Shown piece after piece: positions 11,301-21,910 of a stretch of 64,000 nt of DNA. Each line of letters starts with the position of its first letter. The stretch's first letter is position 1. The DNA is from Neurospora tetrasperma FGSC 2508. Its lineage: Eukaryota; Ascomycota; Sordariomycetes; Sordariales; Sordariaceae. The DNA lies in assembly GCF_000213175.1 (NCBI RefSeq), contig NW_009799179.1, forward strand, positions 7,053,981-7,117,980, read 5' to 3'. Made by a program: the position numbers and the translations under genes. The notes under the pieces were generated by a model. It was given only the letters and a program-made list of their open reading frames with translations, searched no databases and was not told where the DNA came from.

Positions 11301-12166
11301 GGTTGACGAGCTGCTCAAGAACCCAAAGAACCCCGAGTGGCGCAAGATCAGCGTCGAGTTCTGCGGCGGTACTCACGTCGAGAACACCGGTCTGATCAAG
11401 GACCTGATCATCGTCGAGGAGAGCGGTATTGCCAAGGGCATCCGCCGCATCGTCGCCTACACCGGTGAGGGTGCCCACCAGGCCCAGCGCGAGGCCCAGG
11501 TCTTCAACGAGAAGCTCAATCACATCAACGCCCTCGCCTACGGCCCACAGAAGGCTGCCGAGATCAAGGCCGCCGCCGTCGAGCTTGACGGTCTCACCAT
11601 CTCCGTCCTTACCAAGGAGGAGCTCCGCACCCGCTTTACCAAGATTCAGAAAGAGGTCGTCGACGAGCAGAAGAAGCGCCAGAAGGCTGAGAGCAAGACT
11701 GCCCTCGACACCGTCGCCAGCCACTTCCAGAAGGACGAAAACAAGGAGTCCAAGGTGTTCGTTGGCCACCTTCCCATCTCCGCTAACGCCAAGGCCATCT
11801 CGGACGTTATCACCTACTACAAGACTAAGGACAAGGAGAGGTCCGTCTACGTCTTTGCTGGTAGCAAGGACGACCAAGTTATGCACGGTGTTTATGTCGG
11901 CACTGTAAGTTCTCACTGATCATCCCTCACTATATAAGATTAATCGATCCTACACGATGCTAACCATCTCAACTCTACAGGCCCTCTCTTCCAAGGGTGT
12001 TACCGCCGAGCAGTGGACATCGGCCGTCAGCGCCGTCATCGGCGGCAAGACCGGTGGCAAGGAGCCCAGTCGCCAAGGTGCCGGTGCCGAGCCCGAGAAG
12101 CTCGAGGAGGCCGTCAAGAAGGCCGAGGAGTGGCTGTCTGAGAAGCTCAAGGATCTTAGCATCTGA
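8321..12166 (+). CDS. ALA1: Alanyl-tRNA synthetase, cytosolic and probably mitochondrial forms
   Basis: Class II synthetase charging tRNA-Ala. From the internal ATG at 8753 the protein (MASDSQWTG...) is 961 residues, the usual cytosolic size. An in-frame ATG at 8321 adds 144 residues that are rich in Arg, Ser and Thr and almost free of acidic residues, as expected of a mitochondrial leader. Six exons: 8321-8834, 9100-9245, 9309-9335, 9403-9438, 9496-11904, 11981-12166. Using 8753 numbering, the aminoacylation core includes [18 protein letters not shown] and [12 protein letters not shown], the editing domain has the zinc HxxxH (H601/H605, in [10 protein letters not shown]) and CGGTH (C720/H724), and the helical C-Ala domain ends EKLKDLSI. 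All catalytic and editing signatures appear intact. Strong codon bias fits high expression and creates long spurious antisense frames. Confidence 0.95.
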
Positions 12167-12677
12167 GAAAAAGAAAATAAAGAGCTATGTGTTGGAGTAG
12201 AATCAAGTGATATTGGCTTGTGTCGTCTCCCTGTTTCGTTGATATCCAGAAAAGAGTTCGTTATCTCACTTGGCTCTATATATGAAAACCAAGTTGTGTA
12301 TTTCTTAGCGGTCTAGAATGGGTGATGGAGCAAGCTATTTCATGCAACGAAAAAAAATAAAGAAATGAAAATGAAAGAAACTTAAGAAAATGAAAAGAAC
12401 GTAGAAAACGTCAGTTGCAAGTGCAGGTCATCTTCCACTTCATGACAGGGACTTGCGGGATATCACACACACAGCACGTTAACAGGTGTCGTATTCTTAT
12501 TTGGGCAAGTAGGGAGCTACCTATATAAGCGGGATAAGAACATGGGCAAAAGAATGCAAGTCTCCAACTTTACAGCTCTCAATTGATATAAATAGTACAC
12601 AATCAATGTACAAGGGCCTGCTTTCCCACTTTCTTCATACATAGATGATATGTCTTCTAAACCCGATCCATCTAGTT
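12167..12677. other. Convergent intergenic region
   Basis: 3' flanks of AlaRS and the NDUFAF7-like gene. A-rich tracts at about 12345-12395 (AAAAAAAATAAAGAAATG-like) look like UTR or polyadenylation context. No other feature. Confidence 0.5.
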
Positions 12678-14447
12678 TTATACAGTATACATAACACTGG
12701 CATTTTTGTACCATTTAAGCAGCGGGTTCTCGCCGCTTTGCGTCTCCGTCTCTTCCAGGTAGGCCCAGCTGCGCATGAACTCCTCGTGAGACATGACCCG
12801 GGACAGCTTGCCGGTGATGGCCTGGTAGACGAGTTCAGACACGCGGAAGTCTGTGGGGAACATAATATCGAAATAGCCTTGATGCACCTTTAGTGGACGA
12901 GACAGTGCTCTGGTTAGTATGGCACGAGAGGATAAACTGAAGACCATGAAACTCACCAAGGGTGTAGTAACTGGCACAGGCCGCCGTTGATACCTCGTCT
13001 GAACAATCGGCGCATTCACCCCCGGCACGGCATCAGGCAGCGAATGGAAGTCACTCGTCAACAGCCGATGCGCAGGAAAGTACTTGCTCAGCACGTCGAA
13101 GAATTGCATCAGCCGCGTCGGGATATATTCGGGCTCGCTCATTGTGCTGCGCAGCGGCCTGATGGAAGAAACCCATTTGCCCAGCTTCGTGGTCGGGTAC
13201 GGCACCTTATACCGCCCGCCAGTGGCCGCATCCCGCACCCGGAAGTAACGCGCGGCCACCGGATCCAGCACGGGGCTGTAGAACTCGAAGAAGTCGTTGG
13301 ATTCGCTGATCAGCACGACGGCCTGCATGGGCGTCTCAGTCGCCAGGTCGTAGCGGATGGCGTCGTGGGCAAAGTTGTCGAAGACCTCGAACGCCAGGAA
13401 AAAGCATGGGGACGGGACCGGTTGCGTCCAGTCGAAGATGGACTGGTTGATGATTTCCACCTTGTTGAGGTGGCCGCGGCCGGCGGCCGACCGCATCAGC
13501 GTCGAGTTCTGGACTTTGGCCAGCGAGTCGCTGATCTCAATGACCTTGTACTGCGTGCGCGCGTACACGTCCGGGTCCATGTCGCGGATGTAGTCGAGGA
13601 TGTTGAGCATGAGCGTGCCGCGGCCGGCGCCCATCTCGTAGATGATCAGGTCGTGGTACGGGTACGTCGTCAGTTTGTAGTTGGCCACAAGGTAGCGGGC
13701 AATGGCCTCGCCGTAGTAAGGGCGGAAGAGCTCCGTCGGCGTGTACCAGAGCTGTCGCGTGTCGGAGGGAGCGACCTCGTCGAGCTTGTCCTCGAAATCG
13801 ACATAGCGCTGGGAAAGGACGTTCTGGAATTCGGTCTCGTCGCGGAGGTTGGGGAAGTCGAAGGGCTCGCCGGGTGTGAAGATGGTGACTTGCTTGGAGA
13901 AGTAGCCGTAGTTGGGATTGTAGAGGCTGTCTGCAGCATTATGCGAAAGGAAAACAGAATGTCAATGTCTCGTGCTTCTCTTTTTTCTTTTCTTTCCTCT
14001 CTTTTCTTTTTCATTCTTGGGCTTTGTGCTGTCGCAGCTAGGTAGGTGGATATCTCAACCCCTCGGGTAATGCGCCATGTTTTTGTCTTGGACCGGCAAC
14101 CAACCTTCGATAAAGTCCCTTAGGAGCATCTTGACCCGACGTGGTCTCTGTTTCCTGCCCCAGAGCTCGGCCGCTGTCACCATTGGCGCTCTCTTGTACT
14201 CCTCTGTCATGTCCTGATTCAGGATCTTTGTTCGCTGCTGCCATTGGCTTTCATCCCCCACGGGAGAGCTCGCGCCACGACGCTGGCTCGAGTATGGTCG
14301 TCGCTGCTGTCGTCTGTGGTATTGCTGTACTCGATGTCCATTATGGGCTGTCGCGGTCGCAAGATGGCGGAGATGCTTCTGTGATTGACATGCCGGATGA
14401 TGGCGAAAAAGCTGTCTGAACAGCTGGTTGACGAGTTGCGAGTCCAT
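12678..14447 (-). CDS. NDUFAF7: NDUFAF7/MidA-type protein arginine methyltransferase, complex I assembly
   Basis: Mitochondrial SAM-dependent methyltransferase family whose human member symmetrically dimethylates an arginine of the 49-kDa NDUFS2 subunit early in complex I assembly. Three exons: 14447-14105, 13930-12957, 12887-12678; 508 residues. The N-terminus is Arg/Gln/His-rich with RRPYSSQRRG, a plausible matrix presequence. The N-terminal MidA block DFIEDSLYNPNYGYFSKQV is restored exactly by splicing 13931-14104. The SAM-binding loop is IIYEMGAGRGTLM, and the end is ETETQSGENPLLKWYKNASV. The first intron has a weak donor, GTTGGT. The second intron (12888-12956, GTGAGT...AAAG) is 69 nt, in frame and stop-free; removal gives PLVHQGYFDIMFPTDFR. 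It is divergent from the cysteine synthase gene. Fungi with complex I, such as Neurospora, retain this factor. Confidence 0.9.
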
Positions 14448-15312
14448 ACTGACTGGGTGAGTCCAGATTGTTGGTGGGCGAGAGAATGAAGCCCGGGCAG
14501 TATCCCGGAGGTTGCTGACGGTCTGTTCGTTTCGCCACCTGCTCCAACTGAACTCCCCGCGCCAGTGAGAAGGAAGGTTGAGGTACCGTATACCTGGTCG
14601 GTAAATGTGGTGGAGTGGAATCGTCAAGGGGACACGGGGCGACAGGTGGAGGTTGATGGGGGAGGGGGAATGGATCCTGGAGCTTTTGCGGGGTGGCCCG
14701 AGCTCACTTCCTCATTCGGTTCTAGAACTAGCTGACAGTGGCCGCTCAGGACAACGGTGGTGGCGGCCCAGGCCAGGGCACACGACATTGGAGGATGGCT
14801 CGGCTCTCGCTGTCCGTTGCCCCCAACGGCGCTTACCATTCAGTGACCCGCAGCAACGGGGAAGTGCCGATTCACGACACTATCTGTGACAGGCCTCATG
14901 GCTTCCGATCTGACCGGCTTCAGCGGAGGCGAGGCCGGTCACCGGAGCCAAAGGTTCTTCCCTGCCTGCCGTGGGAGACGAGCGACTGAATCGATAACAC
15001 CATGCTCGAAGTTCCATCGTTGCATGACATCAACAGCAACTTCACAGCAAAAACCTCACAACTTTTGAGGACAACCCGACCACATCAGACAAGACACCCT
15101 CTCACTTCATTTTCCGACATTTTCTGTTCTCGTGAATTCCGGCTTCTGTGCCTTTACATCTCAAAGAACTCAACAACCGAATTCTTCTTCCGGGCAACAG
15201 CGCCAACGGCGCAAATTTAACTACATCACCACCCACACCAGACGGCATTGACGAGACACCACCTACTATGAGATAAATCTAGATTCCCTTCACACCGAAC
15301 AACCGCCAAGAC
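14448..15312. promoter_or_regulatory. Divergent upstream region, NDUFAF7 / cysteine synthase
   Basis: About 865 bp between divergent start codons. It contains AGGTACCGTATACCTGG near 14581 and a C/A-rich leader before 15313. No conserved gene was found on either strand. Confidence 0.45.
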
Positions 15313-16683
15313 ATGTCAATAAGCGACCATCCCCGTGTCTACGGCACGGTAGCTCTCACAGCCGCCTTCGCCGCGGGTATCCTCGTCACCCTTGGCTTCA
15401 AGGATTGCTACCCTGAACTCGAGAATCGGTACCAACGGCGGAGGAACCGCAACCTAAGCCGATCCAATGGCGATTATGGCGTCGTAGTACCCACGGCCAA
15501 CCGGGTACACCGTGAGAGTCTCATCTTCGGTCCGGTGCGACTAGAAGACCACGAGGAAGTAACAAGCAACATCAACAGCAGTTTCGACTGGGTCGAGGGC
15601 ATCGAGGGCTGCATCGGCAACACCCCCTTAGTCATGATCCGCAGCCTGTCCGAGGCAACAGGCTGTATCATCCTCGCCAAAGCCGAGCTTCTCAATGGCG
15701 CCGGCGGCAGCCCCAAAGACCGAGTGGCACTCAACATGATCCAGGACGCCGAGGAACGCGGGCTGCTTGTGCCCGGGCGCGGCGATACCATTTACGAAGG
15801 GACTGTGGGCAGTACGGGCATCTCGCTGGCGACGCTGGCGCGCGCAAAGGGGTACAAGTGCCACATTTGCATGCCGAACGACATGGCGATCGAGAAGTCG
15901 CAGCTGCTGCACCACCTGGGCGCGACGGTGGAGCGGGTCAACCCGGCGCCCATCACGTCTCCTGATCACTTTGTCAACCTAGCACGCAGGCGGGCGCGCG
16001 AGCACGAGGCGATACACGCGGACGGCAGCGTCGGGTTTTTTGCTGACCAGTTCGAGAGCACGGCCAACTACCAAGCACATGTCAAGACCACGGGACCGGA
16101 AATCTACCGCCAGACGGGCGGGCAGCTGGACGCCTTTGTGGCTGGTGCCGGCACGGGCGGCACTATCGCCGGCGTGGCCAAGTACCTGAAGGAGGAAAAG
16201 AACCTATGGGAGACGCGCGTGGTGTTGGCGGATCCGCAGGGCAGCGGGCTGTTCAACAAGATCCGCCACGGCGTCATGTACTCGTCGACGGAGCGGGAAG
16301 GTACACGCCGGCGTCAGCAGGTGGACACGATGGTGGAGGGTATCGGCATCAACCGCATCACGGAGAACTTTGAGTCCGGGCGGGTGCTGATTGACGATGC
16401 CGTGCGAGTGACAGATGAGCAGGCCTGCCGGATGGCTCGGTGGTTGGTGGAGCACGACGGCATTTTTTGCGGCAGCAGCACGGCTGTCAACTGCGTGGCG
16501 GCGGTGGTGACAGCCATGAAACTACCCAGAGGCAGTCGGGTGGTGACGTTATTGTGCGACTCGGGCAATAGACATCTCAGCAAGTTCTGGAAGCATATTG
16601 GCGATATGGGGCTGGAAAACGATACCCAGGCGCAAGCGGAGGATCTTTTTGCGGAGTTGGGGCTAGAGGAATTGAAGAGGTAG
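15313..16683 (+). CDS. Membrane-anchored cysteine synthase-like PLP enzyme (Mcy1 type)
   Basis: Single-exon, 456-residue fold-type II PLP enzyme of the cysteine synthase/CBS family. Residues about 9-28 (VYGTVALTAAFAAGILVTLG) form an N-terminal membrane anchor followed by a basic patch (RRRNRN). The catalytic domain starts near residue 93 (WVEGIEGCIGNTPLVMI). The PLP lysine is K135 in GGSPKDR, and the phosphate-binding loop is GTVGSTGIS. It ends with the family-like CGSSTAVNCVAA and LLCDSGNRHLSKFW. The layout matches fungal 'cysteine synthase 2', related to yeast Mcy1 (YGR012W), a mitochondrial outer-membrane protein, rather than the soluble main cysteine synthase. Whether it makes cysteine from O-acetylserine or uses another acceptor cannot be told from sequence. 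The region is GC-rich with normal host codon use. Confidence 0.9.
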   Translation: MSISDHPRVYGTVALTAAFAAGILVTLGFKDCYPELENRYQRRRNRNLSRSNGDYGVVVPTANRVHRESLIFGPVRLEDHEEVTSNINSSFDWVEGIEGCIGNTPLVMIRSLSEATGCIILAKAELLNGAGGSPKDRVALNMIQDAEERGLLVPGRGDTIYEGTVGSTGISLATLARAKGYKCHICMPNDMAIEKSQLLHHLGATVERVNPAPITSPDHFVNLARRRAREHEAIHADGSVGFFADQFESTANYQAHVKTTGPEIYRQTGGQLDAFVAGAGTGGTIAGVAKYLKEEKNLWETRVVLADPQGSGLFNKIRHGVMYSSTEREGTRRRQQVDTMVEGIGINRITENFESGRVLIDDAVRVTDEQACRMARWLVEHDGIFCGSSTAVNCVAAVVTAMKLPRGSRVVTLLCDSGNRHLSKFWKHIGDMGLENDTQAQAEDLFAELGLEELKR

Positions 16684-17333
16684 GAATTGAGACGGACTGA
16701 ACAACGTAAATATTGTGCCTGCTGAGTCAGGCTCGCTGTCCGCTGCTGTCATCAAACATGTGACATGTTCTAATCGTATCTCATCCAAGAGTCCAACAGG
16801 TCCACATAGAAAGGTTTGTTGAGCCATATCGGCTATATGGCCTCTTAATGGTTATATTACTGCTAATGCGTGGTGTGAGGTCTAAGTAGGTCGTTGCCCG
16901 TCTCAATATCTACCTCTTTCCAAGTCATGAAGTAGCTAGTGATTCATCGCTCACCTCTTCGCTGGGGTATAAAAAATAATAAGAAAAGTTAGATGATCCA
17001 TACTCCGATGTTTGAAGAAGTTCCCGAAGGTACAGAGTCTTCCGTCTTCGAGTAACTTTGTTTTCCATTTCCGCTCCCTCCCCCCCTTCCTCCTCTTCTC
17101 TCACTGTGCTCTCTAGGTGGAGGGATATTCTTGAGACACCTCAATCTCATATTGCTGCCAAATGAGCTTCCAAACGTGAATGTGATCCAGTCATGAATTA
17201 TCAGCCAACGAAGCGTGCAACAGGCGGATTTCCCCTTCAAAGTAACATATCGAGCCAGAAAAAAAGACGCGCACTTCGCGGCCCAAGCCATGCCAAAAGG
17301 AATGTAATGAAGGAGCTTGTTGTGCCCCGCCAT
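16684..17333. other. Convergent intergenic region
   Basis: 650 bp between two converging genes. A C/T-rich tract (CTCCCCCCCTTCCTCCTC) lies around 17080. No gene evidence on either strand. Confidence 0.5.
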
Positions 17334-18375
17334 TTAAGAGAACTAAACATGCAACTGTTAGCGATCAAATTGACTTCCGTCAAAGAAAGCGTGTGTATCA
17401 ACCATACCTTCCAGCGGTTTCCGCAAACTGTGCACTCGCAGAAGGTCGTCATAGGCTCATCAGCCGACCGTGTTTGCGCCTGGCTGTACGACACCTTCCT
17501 CTGTCCGCACTTTCCGCACTTCAGAGCATCACTGATCGACTTCTCCGCCATGGGTACCTGGGCCTTCTTCATGTTCTCCTTCTCCAGCTCTTCATCCCTA
17601 GCACGCTGTTCCTCCGAGGCCAACTCCTTGTCCGACAAGACGACAAGGCGTTCGACCGGCAGCTCGCCCGACATGACTCGTCGTCCCAACGCAGCGTTGT
17701 CCTTGCGCTTCAGGCTGGTAAAGAGGGTGCGACCCTTACTCCGGTACTCCTGGTTCTCGCCCTTGCAAGCTTTGAAGAGGGCATTCTCGACTTCGACGGC
17801 ACGCTTGACGACTTCCTCAATCGACTCAGTTCTTCGGTAAGCGAGGCCGTTGTAGAGCACACCGATGGTGTTGTTGCGCGTCTGGCTCGAGGTTCGGTTG
17901 ATGTCGACCTTGTCTGTCTTGAAATGGCGCTTCTCGACGTCACCAGTGTAGGGCTTGTTGTACGCGGATGATGCGGGCGCCGGGGATGCATTGGGTGCTG
18001 GGGAGCTGGCACCGGAGGCCGCGGCGGCCTGGCTCTTCTTCTTCGCCTCCTTCGCAGCTTCGACGAGCTTCCTCCACTTGTTGACGATCTCGCTGGCAAT
18101 ACGGGCGATGTCCTTGTTGGGATTGGCTCGCAGCTTTCCCACGGTCACGCCTGCTTTTGTCGACTAGGACGGGCAAAGTTGTCAGAACTTATACCGCTCA
18201 CATAGATCGCTCTGCGCTGATGGGAGGGCAGAGCAAGACTCACGCGAAGCTGTTCCTCGGTCGGCTTTGCATCTCTTTTCAATTCCTCCAAAAGTTTGAT
18301 GACCGTCGCAGGAGGTTCGCTGGTGACAGCCTTGGAGAGCGCCTTGATGCGCGCGGCGAGTTCTCGGTCATCCAT
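17334..18375 (-). CDS. dst1: Transcription elongation factor TFIIS
   Basis: 298-residue TFIIS (S-II), which binds backtracked RNA polymerase II and stimulates transcript cleavage in the nucleus. Exons: 18375-18244, 18163-17408 and 17342-17334, all joined in phase 0. Domain I (LW/TFIIS N) covers roughly residues 1-80 (LLEELKRDAKPTEEQLR, STKAGVTVGKLR); an Ala/Pro linker follows, then the polymerase-binding central domain (RNNTIGVLYNGLAY). The C-terminal zinc ribbon has CGKCGQRKVSYSQAQTRSAD, with the acidic catalytic pair in RSADEPMT, and CTVCGNRWK. The last exon encodes only Phe-Ser-stop, completing the typical NRWKFS end. Without splicing the protein would end in an unrelated tail, so the 9-nt coding terminal exon is well supported. 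Confidence 0.95.
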
Positions 18376-19620
18376 GGTGTGAGTGGGAGATGACGTTAGG
18401 CTGGCCGTGTGTGACTATGCGCAAGCGATAGCGTTCGCGTCGGGTAATCGGCGGCTTCGATTGGGTACGCGGAAATCTCCCTCTACTACGAGGTCAGATA
18501 GATGTCGAGCCAAGGCTTAGCAAGGACGAGTGAGCTTGTCCTGGACGATGTTGCGGATGAAGATGGTCGAGCGGGAAAAGCAATGACGAGCAGGAAGAAG
18601 AGTCGCAAAGTGAGCAGCGATCGTTGGAGAAATGTTAGTGGAGCTTGAAAGAAAGAGCCCCACTCTGGCCGGTCTTCAGGTTCCACACCGAACAAAGTGA
18701 ATGGACTAACAAAAGGGCTGACAGGCCGAGACCGTCAAATAGCAATCGCTCAACGGACGAAACAGGCAGTCCGAATCTAACCGTGCACCTGTGGTAACCG
18801 TGGTAACAAAAGACTTCCTTTCAATTCCACGAGAGAGAGATCTCTTGCCAAATATTCAGATACTGACGTTTTGGATACGGCAACAGTTTGTCTTTGCCAT
18901 TGATGGCTGCTGTTTGAATCCGAAAAAGGCAGCTGGAATGAGAGCAAGTAGCAAACAGAGGAGAGGTCTTTGGTCCCTAGATATGCAAATATATGGCAAA
19001 GCGATGCTGCTTATCGCTATGCAACATTATGTATTTACAAGCTCCAACTTGTCACAGGCTTAGGACTTGAAAGCGCGTTTAGTAACGCAGTAGACTCCTA
19101 TCGTTATTCTGCATATATCTCAGACTCCGAAGCTTTATCACCTCGCGGCCGGCTGTTCGGGCTCCGGATCCGGTGCAACCCTCAACATATTGCCTGTCAT
19201 TGTTGATGTAGTATCTATCAGACATTACAGTACTCAAGGTATGCACTTCAAGGAGCTCGGCTGCATTTGTTCACTGTTCCCCTGATCGCACCACTTGCAC
19301 ATCGACTTGTCAATTCTTGCCCCAACAACAGGAAACACCCTTCACAACAACAGTTACTATTGACTTCAGTCGTCCCTCACTAACCGTCACAGAATACGCT
19401 CACTCAGGTCGCAGGGTGACATAAATCCCTCCAGACAAATTCTTGAGCTGACCTTCAGAATATTGCTTGGAATATTTGGCAATCATGCTGACCTACCCCC
19501 TACTTCTAGACCATATGGTGCTCCTCTTGAGCCTATTTACTCCTCCGAAATTCTGCAAATGAATCGCCCTAAGAATCCCTTACGCCTGGTCCCGGATTTT
19601 TTATACACCTCCCTTTAAAT
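18376..19620. other. Intergenic region between TFIIS and MFS gene
   Basis: 1.2 kb: the first part is the probable TFIIS promoter, the rest the 3' flank of the MFS gene. The short open frames have no motifs. Nothing further seen. Confidence 0.5.
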
Positions 19621-21910
19621 TCATGCGCTCGTACCTGGCCTCTGGTCGGAAAGTTCAGTGCTGCATGTGCCTGACTCCTCGTTGGTCTTTATGGGTTTCT
19701 TCACCGATCTGAATTCGATGAAGCACGCAATAAGAGTTGCGAGTATTCCTAGCGGAATGGGGATGATGAGCGCCGCCTGAATCGCCTTATTGTAAACCCG
19801 AATCATGGCGGGCAGTTGCTCCGCCGATATCAAGTCGCGGAACGCCGTCGCACCCGCCTCGATCACCTGCTTGATGTCGACTCCCGGGAGCAAGTTGGCG
19901 TCGGCTGCCTTGAGCAGCTGATGCTGAAATACACTGTTTCCTACCGACACGAAGATAGCGCCTCCAAGCGACTGAGCAGCGGATACGGCCGCAGTTCCCA
20001 ACGCCACGTCCTCTTCGCTAAGTACCGTCTGCACGGCTGTGAAGCCTTGTTGAATCGACAGGCCAAAGCCAGCGCTCGTTAAAACTTCATAGCCTACCCA
20101 TTGGGCTGTTCCTGTGCCGGGCTTCAACAGGGTCAGCAATCCGAGGCCAACAGTGCCAATAGCAGAGCCGATTACTGCTGGAGGGGTTGCATAACCAGTT
20201 TTGGACACGATGCCTCCTGCAAGCAGTGAAAACGCCGACTGGGTTACAAAGAACGGGACCATGTGCACGCCTGAGCGCATGGCAGTGTCATTTTTGACGG
20301 CCTGGAACCAGATCGGGAGGAAGAAGGTCATGTTGATCAGGATCGCGTATATCATGAAGGCCGTGCCGCATGATGCCGCCACCGTACGCTGCTTGATGAT
20401 GCGAGGGGGGATCAATGCCGCATCCCCTTTAGCCCATTGCCAAACCATGAATATAATGGCGGTAATACCACAACCGGCTAAAAGCCAAATTATGAGTGGG
20501 TGGTTCCATGAAAAGCCTCGAGTCGTATGTTCAAGCGCCAGGAAGAGCATGATGAAGGCGCCCAGAATGAGGATATTGCCCACGATGTCAAGGTCCTTAA
20601 ATCTGTCAAGGAATGTTCCGGCGTTGCGATTGCTTTTTTGGGGTTTGAAGAACAGAATCAAGCAGATGATGGTTACACCTCCAAGCGGCAAGTTGATATA
20701 AAAGCACCATCTCCATGTCTTTGAATAAGATTAGAATATCTGTTATGCAGGAGTGTAAGGCAGACTTACCACAAGGTCCGTAAAGACACCACCTAGGAGA
20801 GGGCCGACCGAGGCCCCGACACCGAACCTAGATGTGGTCAACATATGAGGCCTTATTCAGAAACAAGGGCAGTCAGGGCTGCGACACTTACATCAAGCCA
20901 ACCACGGACGTGAAGACGGGACGCTTCTGCAGCGGAACAGTCATTGTCACGATGATAAAGCTGCCGATTAGAATACCAGCACTGCCGAAACCCGCAATAG
21001 CCCGCCCAACAATCAGGGTCGTCGAGTTTGGTGCCAGTCCGCAGAGGAGGGAGCCAAGTTCGAATAAAATCATGGCAGTGAGATATGACCACTTGACCGA
21101 ATACAGCATAAAAATGCGTCCAAAGACTGGCTGGAAAGCACACGATGTGAGCATGTATGCCGAGCCATACCAACCTATGTCTGATGTTGAATGAAATCGC
21201 TTCGTGATGTAGGGCGTGGCCTGTTCGAACGGTGTAAGTTCCGGGTCGTTCACTTCACTCATCAGTTCCGGGTCACCTACCGTAGATATAATAGTACGGT
21301 CAATCGATAAAAGTAGCATACCGAGCATAAGGCCCGCCATGAGTAAGACAAGATGCAAGCCTGTGACATAGTCTATGGTTGGCTCCATCTCGCCGTTTAC
21401 GGGCGGGTTCTCATCGAGTGTCATGGGCTCAAATGTGCGCCGCGTGCTTCCCGCTGCTTGACGTTGCACATCCTCGGAGCCATGCTGGCTTGCAGAAGGT
21501 CTGGCCTTGATGATTTCCGTCATCGGATACCGTTGCTCTCCAACCGGCGTTACTTGGGGTCTGAGGCTGGAGTTCCGACGGCCAAGTGACGATGTCGAAG
21601 AATCCAGGCGCAGAAATTGGTCCCTGGATGATCCACCCAGGGGGTAGGGGTTTTCGTCGTCGCAAGTTGGTGTCATGGGGTCAAAGAACATTGACCGTGA
21701 TGGTCGTTGAGAGTGGTGCTTCTGTGCGGTTCCTCCACGATTCTGGCTCTTTTGCCCGGTTAATAGCATGGTCCCCAAGGCTGGGATGCTAGCTTCGCCG
21801 TCAAAGGTGAATGATGTTGAAAGAGAAAGAGGGTAGAATGTGAGTTTGGAGGGGGAGGCTTTATTTTCTAACGCCTCCAAGGAATCATCATGGGTTTTCG
21901 GTCCATCCAT
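19621..21910 (-). CDS. MFS drug:H+ antiporter-like transporter (DHA2, 14-TMS type)
   Basis: 704-residue major facilitator of the fungal multidrug/toxin-efflux type, presumably in the plasma membrane. Exons: 21910-21281, 21220-20892, 20827-20770, 20718-19621. A long hydrophilic, Ser/Pro-rich N-terminus (about 165 residues) precedes the first membrane helix (LHLVLLMAGLMLGMLLLSID). Splicing the 60-nt in-frame intron 21221-21280 gives TIISTATPYITKRFHSTSDI, then GWYGSAYMLTSCAFQPVFGR, a strong family signature. The next junctions give VVGLMFGVGASVGPLLGGVF and TDLVTWRWCFYINLPLGGV, the motif C-like helix 5. About seven more hydrophobic segments follow, then a polar tail. The substrate cannot be predicted. 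No adjacent biosynthetic genes suggest a cluster role. Confidence 0.9.

Noticed and set aside
9289-11916. Long antisense open frames (445 and 414 codons) opposite alanyl-tRNA synthetase
   Set aside because: They arise from the strong codon bias of the sense gene, are low-complexity Leu/Val/Asp-rich, and show no domain; the sense strand has all AlaRS signatures.
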